A stretch of 64,000 nucleotides of DNA from Alkalibacterium kapii (GTDB lineage: Bacteria; Bacillota; Bacilli; Lactobacillales; Carnobacteriaceae_A): contig NZ_BJUY01000005.1 of NCBI RefSeq assembly GCF_007988865.1, positions 56,939 to 120,938 of the forward strand, in the 5' to 3' direction. The notes under the pieces are model-generated. The model had not been told where the DNA came from. It saw only the letters and a list, made by a program, of their open reading frames with translations, and ran no database searches. Shown here one piece after another: positions 1 through 8,311 of this stretch (positions within the stretch are counted from its first letter, which is position 1; each line of letters starts with the position of its first letter). The position numbers were made by a program, and so were the translations under genes.

Positions 1-391
1 TTAGTTCAGTTCTCCTTACTGCATCTACTTCTATTGTGTTGACCCATGATTCTAAGTATTCTTTGAACTCAATTATAAATCCATACGTAGTCTCCCAATG
101 TTCATCTAGTGTATCTTCTACATACTCATCTCCAACTTCTAGCCCTAGTTCTATATATATTCCTTCATCAGCTATTCTATCCTCTTCGATATTTGAAATA
201 CTATTTTCTAAATCTTTCCACAAAAAGCTTTTAGCATAATTAGGATTACAAACAGAATTTATTCCATAAGTAGCTTCGAAGCGATTCAAAAAATTCCAAT
301 CTTCAAACTCTAAAAATTCTCTGAAGTCTATATATGTCGTATATAATCCATGGGCCAAGTCAAAACCGTTGCCTATAACGAATAAATTCAT
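1..391 (-). CDS. AbiH-family abortive infection protein, N-terminal part (runs off left edge)
   Basis: The minus strand is open from an ATG at 391 to the window edge (130 codons, no stop). The start follows a good ribosome binding site (AAGGAAAGGG, about 6 nt upstream). The first residues, MNLFVIGNGFDLAHGL followed by a TYIDFREFL-type segment, match the N-terminal signature of AbiH-type phage abortive-infection proteins: a hydrophobic strand, GNGFD loop, then HGL and a conserved DF..FL. The family's biochemical activity is not established. The gene faces the same way as the pseudaminic acid operon but is separated from it by about 300 bp that may include an IS remnant, so I take it as an adjacent defence gene rather than an operon member. 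The C-terminal part lies outside the window. Confidence 0.72.
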   Translation of the reverse strand, partial: MNLFVIGNGFDLAHGLYTTYIDFREFLEFEDWNFLNRFEATYGINSVCNPNYAKSFLWKDLENSISNIEEDRIADEGIYIELGLEVGDEYVEDTLDEHWETTYGFIIEFKEYLESWVNTIEVDAVRRTEL

Positions 392-692
392 ACATAAATC
401 CCTTTCCTTATTATATCTGACTACTATAAAAACAATATGATCCTATGGATTAAATGAATGCATCCCATAGCTGTCTCGAATAAAATAGTTATGGGATATT
501 TCATTAAGTGGTACGTTAAAATGGCAAAAACTGGTACATTCTTTTGCTACCATGGGAGGGGCTTTTCGCTGGCGGTAGTCAACATGATACACAACAGGCG
601 AACACACTTATCTTGTAATATAAACAAAAGGACGTAAGTAAGATACTGTCTCACCAACGCCCTTAATTGTACAACCACAATTTATGGGAACT
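392..692. other. Intergenic gap with a possible IS21-type terminal remnant
   Basis: No coding region is supported here. Around 510-565 two similar stretches follow each other, each beginning TGGTAC(G/A)TT and spaced by an AAAATGGC-like segment. This resembles the multiple terminal repeats of IS21-family elements, but no transposase remains are visible, so the assignment is tentative. Downstream of pseI a weak hairpin (AATTGT/ACAATT near 667-684) lacks a convincing U tract, so I do not call a terminator. Confidence 0.3.
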
Positions 693-1727
693 TTATTTTA
701 TCATTTCCCAATGTAATGGAGATCCACGTTTAATGTCAGTCACTGCTTTTTTATTCAAGACTTCTGGATAGTTTTTAGGTGCCATACCATTTCCGGGTCT
801 AATAGATCTGACATTATTTGAAGTAAACTCTTCTCCAGCTTTAATATCTTCAACGACAAATAAAGAACGTCCAAGTTTTCTGTTATTCTTTTTCTTTTCT
901 GTTAGACTGTAATCGATTTTCCCTAATGCTTTTTCAGCATCTCTGACTAATTTTACCATCTCTTTAAAAACGTCTGGCTCCATAGAAAATTCTGAATCAG
1001 GACCACCAATTTCCTTATTGAGAATAAAATGTTTCTCGATTACTCTAGCTCCTAAAGCTACCGATAAGATTGGAACAGTGGAACCAATCGTGTGATCAGA
1101 TAAGCCGACCTCCACATCGAAGGTTTCTTTCATGTTAGGTATCGTATTTAAATTGGCATCTTCAATTTTTGCCGGATAAGAAGACGTCGTCTTTAAGAGA
1201 ACTATTTGATCATTACCCATCCGTTTACAGGCGTTGACAGCTTCTTCAATATCACTCAAATCCGCAATCCCCGTCGATATGATCATTGGTTTATCTTTAG
1301 AGGCAATATACTCGATTAGTGGAATATCCATTATCTCAAAAGAAGCGACCTTATACACAGGAACACCCAGGTCTTCCAGGAAATCTACTGAGGAATGATC
1401 GAATGGCGTTGAAAAGAAGATAAGTCCAAGACTATTAGCATAATTCATGAGTTCTTTTTGCCATTCCCAAGGTGTATACGCTTCGCTATAAAGGTCGTAG
1501 AGCGTGCGCCCATCCCAAATGGTGCCACTACTTAGTGTAAAGTATTCATTATCGCAGTCTATCGTTAGGGTGTCCGCTGTATACGTTTGGATTTTGATAG
1601 CATCTGCTCCAGATTCTTTGGCTGCTTTTATACTCTCTTTTGCAATGTTGATATCATGCCCATGATTTGCGGATAGTTCCGCAATAATAAATACTTTATT
1701 GTCGGTATCGAAGTTTTCAATTATCAT
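693..1727 (-). CDS. pseI: Pseudaminic acid synthase PseI
   Basis: Condenses phosphoenolpyruvate with 6-deoxy-AltdiNAc to give pseudaminic acid, the last step before CMP activation. The 344-residue protein has the NeuB-type barrel (IIAELSANHG near residue 15, KIQTYTADT near 45, STPFDHSSVDFLEDLGV near 105) and a C-terminal SAF/antifreeze-like domain from about residue 283 (GRSLFVVEDIKAGE, then RPGNGMAPKNY). The DSEFSMEP motif near residue 245 is typical of PseI/SpsE rather than sialic acid synthases. The ATG at 1727 has AAGGAGAG upstream and overlaps the end of the pseG/H gene by 11 bp, which suggests translational coupling. It is the last gene of the pse operon. A legionaminate synthase is possible but less likely given the neighbours. 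Confidence 0.9.
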   Translation of the reverse strand: MIIENFDTDNKVFIIAELSANHGHDINIAKESIKAAKESGADAIKIQTYTADTLTIDCDNEYFTLSSGTIWDGRTLYDLYSEAYTPWEWQKELMNYANSLGLIFFSTPFDHSSVDFLEDLGVPVYKVASFEIMDIPLIEYIASKDKPMIISTGIADLSDIEEAVNACKRMGNDQIVLLKTTSSYPAKIEDANLNTIPNMKETFDVEVGLSDHTIGSTVPILSVALGARVIEKHFILNKEIGGPDSEFSMEPDVFKEMVKLVRDAEKALGKIDYSLTEKKKNNRKLGRSLFVVEDIKAGEEFTSNNVRSIRPGNGMAPKNYPEVLNKKAVTDIKRGSPLHWEMIK

Positions 1728-3177
1728 TGATCTGCTCTCTCCTTAATTGATAGTTTAATAGGTCAGCATCGCTAGTCTTTCTACAAAAATTTACCTTTTC
1801 AAAAATTTTGATAGAGGCTACGTTATTTACAGATACAAAAGCAGTAATCATTTTAATATTCTTTTTTTCGTTAAATAATTTTTTTATGCTTTCCTCTAAA
1901 ATAAAACTTGCTAACCCCTGAGCTTGAATTTTTTTCGAGAGGCTTATGCTTATCGTAGCATTGATTCCTTCAAGGCTATAACGGACTTGCCCTAGAAAAT
2001 CGTTATTTTTATTCGTAACAATATAAAAAACGACATCAGGATCCGAAATCACCCCTTCAAACCATTTAATATGATCTTTCCAAGCAATCTTCTCTTTATT
2101 TATAGAATGTCTTCTCACATAATCTTGGTTGGAAAGATTATAAACATTCTCAATATCACTTAGTTTAGCTTCTCTTATACAGATATTCTTATTTTTGCTT
2201 TTATAAATTAGCGCATCTACTATCCGCTGTGATCCTTTTCCATCTATAAGCTGTCGCTGTTTCTTAACGAGTTCTTTTCGTACAGTTCTATCCTCAATTT
2301 GGTGAAATGCAGATTCTATCTTGGTCAATAAATCAGTATCAGTATAATGAAATACTATCTCAGGAGAAATATGCTTTATTATTGCATCACAGTTGTTTTT
2401 TTGATTATCTATAACTTGAATTGCGAGGAATGGCGTTTGTGTAGCCATCAATTCATAAATAGATTGTCCGGCAGCAGTGATGGCAATATCATTTTCAGAC
2501 ATCAATCGACTCATTTCTATATCAGTAAGATTAGAATGATAAGAGACATTTTTGGGATTTACTCCTAAATTCAATTCTGAATGTTGAGCTTTATTGATTA
2601 CTACATTAAATTCTACAGAAGGATTTTTTGAAGCAAGGGTTTCAATTAAAGCAGGTGTCAAATTTCTTATATCCGTTCCACCCATCATGATTATTACCTT
2701 TTTAACACTATCTCGGAGTGTTCTGTTCTCTTCTTTTACGAAAGCAGACCGAACGATCACATACCTCGGTCCTAAGAGCAAGGAATGTTTATTCGCACAA
2801 GAATAATCTATACTTTCAGTATTTAAAGAAGGATTGATTATAGTTCCTTCAGGATAGTGTAACCTACCAAAATCATCTATGACAAACAATTCTCGAGATT
2901 TGCTTTTTAATTTTAGATAATCTTCATTAGTGGCCAGATATGAATCAACAATAACATAATCATTTGACGAGATATTATTGTTTATATAATCATGATTTAG
3001 CCAGTCTACATTTATAATGGGATATTCTTTAATAAAATTTACCGAATCAACATCTCCATTAACGACAAAGTCTACTATAACTTCTCTATGAAGCAATTCT
3101 TCATAGAGAGCAGAACAGCGTGAAAGATGTCCTAACCCAATAGACTTGCCACCTTCTGTAAGAATTTTCACTTTCAT
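1717..3177 (-). CDS. pseG: Bifunctional PseG-PseH fusion: UDP-sugar hydrolase plus N-acetyltransferase
   Basis: Two consecutive pseudaminic acid steps appear in one polypeptide. Residues 1 to about 330 form a PseG/SpsG-type nucleotide-sugar hydrolase (TEGGKSIGLGHLSRC at the N-terminus with the expected active-site His, IMMGGTD near 167, and a GQSIYELMATQTPFLAIQ segment near 240), which removes UDP from the 2,4-diamino sugar. From about residue 335 a GNAT domain follows (ICIREAKLSDIENVYNLS, then QAQGLASFILEESI for acetyl-CoA binding), equivalent to the 4-amino acetyltransferase PseH. In most organisms these are separate genes; here I see no stop or frameshift between them. A TTG codon lies 9 bases upstream of the ATG, but the AGGA site fits the ATG at 3177 better. 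Confidence 0.87.
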   Translation of the reverse strand: MKVKILTEGGKSIGLGHLSRCSALYEELLHREVIVDFVVNGDVDSVNFIKEYPIINVDWLNHDYINNNISSNDYVIVDSYLATNEDYLKLKSKSRELFVIDDFGRLHYPEGTIINPSLNTESIDYSCANKHSLLLGPRYVIVRSAFVKEENRTLRDSVKKVIIMMGGTDIRNLTPALIETLASKNPSVEFNVVINKAQHSELNLGVNPKNVSYHSNLTDIEMSRLMSENDIAITAAGQSIYELMATQTPFLAIQVIDNQKNNCDAIIKHISPEIVFHYTDTDLLTKIESAFHQIEDRTVRKELVKKQRQLIDGKGSQRIVDALIYKSKNKNICIREAKLSDIENVYNLSNQDYVRRHSINKEKIAWKDHIKWFEGVISDPDVVFYIVTNKNNDFLGQVRYSLEGINATISISLSKKIQAQGLASFILEESIKKLFNEKKNIKMITAFVSVNNVASIKIFEKVNFCRKTSDADLLNYQLRREQINDN

Positions 3178-3188
3178 TTCAATCAATC

Positions 3189-3926
3189 CTACTTATTTAA
3201 TTTTTTTTGCTCTATATGAGAATTGATCTCCGACAATTCAGGATGTGTATGGTATAAGTTAACAACATCATTCATGTAAAAATCGTGTTCTCCATGATAA
3301 AGTTTTTCGTATATCTCAGTAATTAACTGCAGATCTTCTTCGGTATCTAACGTCCACCTATAACCAGATAAGTCATGGTTTGCTTTATAATAGTGAACAT
3401 CTTCTGTATTTTCATAGATATAAGGGGTGACATGTTCTCTTTGGTACATTTCTTGTGCATTCTTGAATGCACTCTCAAGTAATGAAAAGGCAAATATCTC
3501 TATATCCAATCCTCTAGGAAAGTTCCGAGTTTCGGGCTCTGTACCTGCATTTGAAACCAGACTATATTGGTTATTCAGATAAAAGTCAATCATATTATCC
3601 AGTAGTCTAGAATCAATCAAAGGGCAATCTGAAGTAACCCTGACAATAACATCCAACTTATTTTCAACTGCGGCAAAATAAAATCGAGATAGAACGTCAC
3701 TTTCACTTCCTCTGAAGAATGATACGTCATTTTTCTTTGCTTCAGATTCAATTACATTATCTTTAGACAGTGTAGTCGTTGCTATAATTATTTGATCAAC
3801 TTTTTCTGCCTGTTTTACTCTTTCAATAACATGATTTAAGACGGACTTCCCTTTTAGTTCTCTTAAAACCTTTCCTGGTAAACGTGTCGAACCCATTCTT
3901 GCTTGTATAACTACACCAATTTTCAT
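3189..3926 (-). CDS. pseF: CMP-pseudaminic acid cytidylyltransferase (PseF/SpsF type)
   Basis: Activates pseudaminic acid with CTP so that a transferase can use it. The 245 residues start with IGVVIQARMGSTRLPGKVL, the nucleotide-binding signature of SpsF-like cytidylyltransferases, followed by RGSESDVLSRFY near residue 72 and VRVTSDCPLID near 95, carrying the metal-binding Asp. WTLDTEEDLQLI near 190 is also a family hallmark. It lies between the aminotransferase and the PseG/H fusion with gaps of 8 and 11 bp, so co-transcription is near certain. The ribosome binding site (AGTAGG, 8 nt) is weaker than at neighbouring genes. Confidence 0.88.
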   Translation of the reverse strand: MKIGVVIQARMGSTRLPGKVLRELKGKSVLNHVIERVKQAEKVDQIIIATTTLSKDNVIESEAKKNDVSFFRGSESDVLSRFYFAAVENKLDVIVRVTSDCPLIDSRLLDNMIDFYLNNQYSLVSNAGTEPETRNFPRGLDIEIFAFSLLESAFKNAQEMYQREHVTPYIYENTEDVHYYKANHDLSGYRWTLDTEEDLQLITEIYEKLYHGEHDFYMNDVVNLYHTHPELSEINSHIEQKKLNK

Positions 3927-3934
3927 TAAAAAGC

Positions 3935-5125
3935 CTACTTTCGGTAGTAATCTAGTACTTTATTCATAGCATCAACAACATCTTTAACATCATCGTTGGT
4001 CATGTTCGGGTGTAGAGGTAACGTAATGATGTTTTCATACAATGCCTCAGCCTTCGGACAAAGGCCTTTCTCATATCCTAACTCTTCATAATAAGGGTGT
4101 AAATATACTGGCAGGTAATGAACATTAACTCCAATGTTCTCAGCATATAAGGCTTCAAAGACCTCTTTACGCGATACGTTTAATTTTTCGGTATTTAACT
4201 TGATAACATAAATATGCCATCCCGAATTAGAGAACTCAGCTTCATACGGAGTGGTGATTTCTTCAATATCCTTTAATGCCTTGTTATACATACCAACAAT
4301 TCCCCGACGTCTTTCAATGAAATTATTTAATTTACTCAGTTGACTTGTTCCTAATGCACTTTGTACATCAGTTAACCGGTAATTATATCCAAGTGTTTGC
4401 TGTTCATAGTACCATGGCCCATGATCAACTTTTAATTTATCGGGATCTCTTGTAATACCATGTGTTCTAAATTCCATCATTTTTTCATAGTAGTCTTCAT
4501 TATTCGTCGTTACAATTCCGCCTTCAGCAGTTGTGATTGGTTTAACTGGATGAAAACTGAATTCTACCATATCAGCCTGTGATCCAACTTTTTCCCCTTT
4601 ATATTCACTGCCTAAGGCATGAGCTGCGTCTTCTATAATGACAAGATCATGTTTTTCAGCTAATACTTTGATCGCATCCATATCCACCGATTGACCCGTG
4701 AAATCTACAGGAATAATTGCTTTAGTTTTGTCCGTAATTTTCTTTTCGATATCTTTTACGTCGATATTATATGTGAGCGGATCTATATCGGCAAATATTG
4801 GCGTTCCTCCACAGTACAATACAGCGTTTGACGAAGCTGCAAAAGTTAAAGAGCTGACGATCACTTCATCACCTTCAGTGATTCCTGCGGCATAACAGGC
4901 CATGTGCAATCCGGCTGTTCCGTTTGAAACGGCCACAGCATATTTTGCCCCGACGTATTCTGCTATCTTATTCTCAAATTCTTTAACATATGGACCTGTT
5001 GTTAAAAAATCCCCTTTTAATACATCTACAACTGCTTGAATATCATCGTCATCGATGGATTGCTTACCATAAGTTAATAATTCATCTCTTACGGGTTCCC
5101 CACCATTGATTGCTAATTTATCCAT
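3935..5125 (-). CDS. pseC: UDP-4-keto-6-deoxy-AltNAc aminotransferase PseC
   Basis: PLP-dependent DegT/DnrJ/EryC1-family aminotransferase that adds the 4-amino group in the second pseudaminic acid step. Visible features are the N-terminal GKQSIDDDDIQAVVDVL and LTTGPYVKEFE segments, SNGTAGLHMA for phosphate binding, IIEDAAHALGSEYKG, and FSFHPVKPITTAEGG containing the Schiff-base lysine. The C-terminal GVNVHYLPVYLHPYY is typical of PseC. I place the start at the ATG at 5125 because GGGGGA lies about 6 nt before it, while the ATG two codons upstream abuts that site. It sits directly after pseB. Confidence 0.9.
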   Translation of the reverse strand: MDKLAINGGEPVRDELLTYGKQSIDDDDIQAVVDVLKGDFLTTGPYVKEFENKIAEYVGAKYAVAVSNGTAGLHMACYAAGITEGDEVIVSSLTFAASSNAVLYCGGTPIFADIDPLTYNIDVKDIEKKITDKTKAIIPVDFTGQSVDMDAIKVLAEKHDLVIIEDAAHALGSEYKGEKVGSQADMVEFSFHPVKPITTAEGGIVTTNNEDYYEKMMEFRTHGITRDPDKLKVDHGPWYYEQQTLGYNYRLTDVQSALGTSQLSKLNNFIERRRGIVGMYNKALKDIEEITTPYEAEFSNSGWHIYVIKLNTEKLNVSRKEVFEALYAENIGVNVHYLPVYLHPYYEELGYEKGLCPKAEALYENIITLPLHPNMTNDDVKDVVDAMNKVLDYYRK

Positions 5126-5139
5126 TGTCATTCCCCCGA

Positions 5140-6144
5140 TTATAAGCCTAGTTCATTGATTTTATCTCGTAGTGTTTCTACGTCCAGCCATTCCGTATTG
5201 TTGCCAGAATTATATTCCCAGCCTTCTTCGATCAGCGTTCCACCAGGCTTGAAGTCTGTATCTTTAGTCCACCAGGTATAATTCGGATAGATGATATAGT
5301 AATCGCCATAGTCATAAGTTCCGCGCGAATCATCACTCGTTATCATAACTTCATGCAATTTTTCTCCTTCTCGAATACCGACAACGTTATAGTCAGCATT
5401 AGGATTAATTGCTTCCGCAACATCTGTGATTTTATATGACGGGTTCTTAAAGACGTACGTTTCTCCGCCTTTAGATTCTTCAAGGGCTTTGACTACTAAA
5501 TCTACCGCATCATCTAGCGTCATCCAAAAACGTGTCATTCTTTCATCAGTGATAGGAAGATCCTTGACGCCCTGGTTCAACAATTCTCTAAAGAATGGAA
5601 TAACTGATCCTCTGCTTCCTGATACATTACCATATCTAACGACTGAAAATATGGTCCCTTCATCACCGCGGTAAGAGTTGGCAGAAACAAACAATTTATC
5701 AGAAACTAATTTTGTCCCACCATAGAGATTAATAGGGTTTACAGCTTTATCCGTTGATAAGGCAATCACTTTTTGGACGCCTCTATCTATCGCTGCATCT
5801 ACAATATTTTGAGCACCGTTAATATTTGTCTTGATTGCTTCGAAAGGATTATATTCACATGCGGGAACTTGCTTCATAGCTGCTGCATGAACGACATAAT
5901 CTACCCCTTTAAATGCACGGTACAGTCTATCTTTATCCCGTACATCACCAATGAAAAATCTCATTTTAGATATTTTTTCAGGAAATCTCTCTGTCAGCAT
6001 TTTTCTCATGACATCTTGTTTAAACTCATCCCGGGAATATATGATAACTTTTTTAGGATCAAAATTTGATAGAACCATCTCTGTAAATTGTTTGCCAAAA
6101 GATCCGGTTCCACCTGTGATTAAAATCGATTTGTTATTAAGCAT
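5140..6144 (-). CDS. pseB: UDP-GlcNAc 4,6-dehydratase (5-inverting) PseB
   Basis: First enzyme of the pseudaminic acid route: converts UDP-GlcNAc to the 4-keto-6-deoxy-AltNAc sugar with C5 inversion. The 334-residue soluble SDR has ILITGGTGSFGKQF for NAD(P), DVRDKDRLYRAF, and LSTDKAVNPINLYGGTK carrying the Tyr-xxx-Lys pair that distinguishes PseB from membrane-bound SMK-type homologues such as the one at 18.0-19.9 kb. It is soluble, has no membrane segment, and leads the five-gene pse operon with an AAGGAG site upstream. The C-terminal extension with YPNYTWWTKD is seen in Gram-positive PseB-like proteins. Confidence 0.9.
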   Translation of the reverse strand: MLNNKSILITGGTGSFGKQFTEMVLSNFDPKKVIIYSRDEFKQDVMRKMLTERFPEKISKMRFFIGDVRDKDRLYRAFKGVDYVVHAAAMKQVPACEYNPFEAIKTNINGAQNIVDAAIDRGVQKVIALSTDKAVNPINLYGGTKLVSDKLFVSANSYRGDEGTIFSVVRYGNVSGSRGSVIPFFRELLNQGVKDLPITDERMTRFWMTLDDAVDLVVKALEESKGGETYVFKNPSYKITDVAEAINPNADYNVVGIREGEKLHEVMITSDDSRGTYDYGDYYIIYPNYTWWTKDTDFKPGGTLIEEGWEYNSGNNTEWLDVETLRDKINELGL

Positions 6145-6732
6145 AATTTTCTCCTTTTTAATTACTATTATATTTATATTGGTAGTTATATATTCAAGAT
6201 ATTGTACAGTGTTACCTTTTTATTTTTAAATTTCAAAATCAAAGAATCTATATTTCTATATTTCATATATAAATAAACGAAATCTATAAATACTTTGATT
6301 AATACAGCCTTTCTATCACAATAAAATAATACACTATGATAGGAATTAGTTATCTCTTTAAAAGTTTCCATCAATATCGGTTATTTTACTATCTAAAAAA
6401 CCCTTTTATCGTAGATAGTTAATTTTATTTTTCATAATATATTTTTATATAAATAACTGCAGAATGATAAATTTAATCAAGTTAGAAATATTAATAAATA
6501 AAAACCTGAGTTATATTTTTTGCAAATTCATACAATTATTATAATTAAAATAGCCCTAGTTAACTAAATCTTTTAGCCCTGAATAATTCATACTTTTAAT
6601 TTAAACCGTCTGAAACTGCCTAACGGCAGTCTACAATTACTTTTTCATTTTAACCCGTTAAGTGATGAGAAAAGAACCCCGTTCTGATATGGTAAAGGTG
6701 TCGAAACCAACCATAAGAAAGGAGTTCTTCTA
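6145..6732. other. AT-rich gap between pseB and the IS1380 remnant
   Basis: A 588-bp, very AT-rich stretch. It should hold the promoter of the pse operon; on the minus strand there is a TTGAAT hexamer near 6193 and a TATAAT-like hexamer near 6168, but the 19-bp spacing is poor, so I do not call it. A 62-codon minus-strand frame at 6186-6374 has no ribosome binding site or recognisable motif. The last 100 bp probably belong to the insertion sequence, including a small CTGCC/GGCAG hairpin near 6617-6630. Confidence 0.4.
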
Positions 6733-8033
6733 ATGATTAGCTTACACAAAAACCAGGTAAAATTCAATGCAAACATTACTATTTCACATACAGGTGGTCG
6801 CTTATCGAGTGATTCGGGTTTAGTCTTGGTAAAAGAAGTGATAGACACCTTCCAGTTCTCTGATTTGTCACAATCTCTGCTAGACATCAAAGATAACCGC
6901 GCTTACTTCACACATGATAACTTAGCGATATTAGAACAGCTTATTATGCAGTTAATCGCTGGTTATTCGGCTGACTCATCAGCTAATCTATTAAGACGAA
7001 ATCCAGTATTTCAAGTCGTACTAGGTAAAAAGCAGTTGGCATCACAATCGTCAATCTCACGGTTTTAGATCGTTTCACCGAGAAAAACGTGGGTCAATTA
7101 CAAGCATTAAATCAGTCGCTCATTGATAAAGCTCATTTGATTCGCAATGACACCGAATTAATCATTGATGTCGATTCCACACATTCAGATACTTTTAGTC
7201 ATCAAGAACAAACAGATTATAATGCACATTATCAAACCTACGGTTATCATCCTTTGGATGCCTTCGACGGACTGACCGGGGATTTTTTGAAAGCTGAGCT
7301 GCGTTCAGGAAATCAGTACACATCCAAAGGGATAAAGGCTTTTATGAACCCGTTGTTACAATACTACAAGACCACTTTACCTCATACCGACATATTGGTT
7401 CGGGGTGACAGCGGATTCGCCACACCAGAGGTGTATGAGTCTTGTAAAGCAACTGAAAGCCAGTACGTTATCCGATTAAAGAGCAATCGGAGGTTAAGTC
7501 AGTTAGCTGAACACTCCGTTCTTTACGGGGACAATCAAGAATGGGAAGAGCAAGAAGTGCAGTATTTTTAACTACCTTATCAAGCACAATCCTGGTCGAA
7601 ACCCCGTCGTGTCTATATACGTTCCGTCCGAGAAGGAGGAGAATTGCTCTTTCACCATACGTTTATTATGACTAATCTATCCGACTATGTCTCGCCTGAA
7701 GTCATATTCTCTCTTTACGGCAAACGAGGTACAATGGATAATTTCATCAAAGAAGCGAAATCAGGCTTTTATTTTGATAAAACAGATAGCCCACTCTTCC
7801 TGGAAAATCACATCAGAATGATGATCAGTGTCCTGGCTTATAACCTCGTCAATTTTTTAAAGACCATTGGATTTGTAAAAGTGAATCGGGGTATGACGAT
7901 TCATTCTATCCGACTGACATTGCTCAAAGTTGCTGGTAAACTCGTTAAAACAGGCAGAAAGATCTATCTCAAACTGTCGAGTTATCATGTATATCAAACT
8001 GAATTTTATAAGGTTTTCGAACGCCTGCGGTGA
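6733..8033 (+). pseudogene. IS1380-family transposase, broken by one frameshift and one stop
   Basis: Three successive segments (6733-7068, 7089-7571, 7644-8033) together cover one DDE transposase of about 430 residues. The first starts MISLHKNQVKFNANITISHTGG after AAAGGAG; the second contains LIIDVDSTHSDTFSHQEQTDYN, YGYHPLDAFDGLTGDFLKAELRSGN and DILVRGDSGFATPEVYE, the catalytic region; the third has YGKRGTMDNFIKEAKSGF and the C-terminal MMISVLAYNLVNFLKTI. A single missing T in a T run near 7063-7066 breaks the first junction. An in-frame TAA at 7569-7571 separates the second and third. The element therefore cannot make its own transposase. Terminal inverted repeats could not be fixed with confidence; GGCAG.CT-like ends near 6626 and 8105 are candidates. 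Confidence 0.85.
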
Positions 8034-8311
8034 TCCAAACAATGGATTTAGATCGTTTATCACATAAATTTTTAACCGATTCTTTCTCAAGGGGTCAGTC
8101 TGCCCTTAAATAGACAAAGGACTATTAATATGAGTTTCTCCCGTAGTCATCATATTCAAAAGCATATTATTTTGGAAAAAAGTAACTGACTAATTTAAAA
8201 GACAGGAAATTTGTTCAAGAAAATAGCTTATATGCAGAACTATGAATTATTCAGGTTTAGCATTAATTCATTAAATTTTTTTCGATAAGCAATTTAATTT
8301 ATTTCGATGTA
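8034..8311. other. IS right flank and gap before the wzx gene
   Basis: 278 bp without a gene. The first 70 bases are likely the right end of the insertion sequence; the remainder is AT-rich and lies downstream of the minus-strand flippase gene. I see no clear terminator for that gene. Confidence 0.35.

Noticed and set aside
693..6144. Legionaminic or sialic acid pathway
   Set aside because: The dehydratase is PseB-like with a Tyr in the active site, the aminotransferase is PseC-like, a PseG hydrolase is present instead of a hydrolysing 2-epimerase, and the synthase has the DSEFSMEP motif of PseI.
6186..6374. 62-codon minus-strand frame upstream of pseB
   Set aside because: No ribosome binding site, no motif, AT-rich chance frame; it could be a remnant of a lost gene, but nothing supports this.
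7063..7571. Programmed frameshift or stop recoding in the IS1380 transposase
   Set aside because: This family is not known to use programmed frameshifting, and the second lesion is a plain in-frame TAA; decay is the simpler reading.
6617..8107. Exact inverted repeats and target duplication of the IS1380 element
   Set aside because: Candidate GGCAG.CT ends are short and imperfect, and I found no matching flanking duplication, so element borders are left open.
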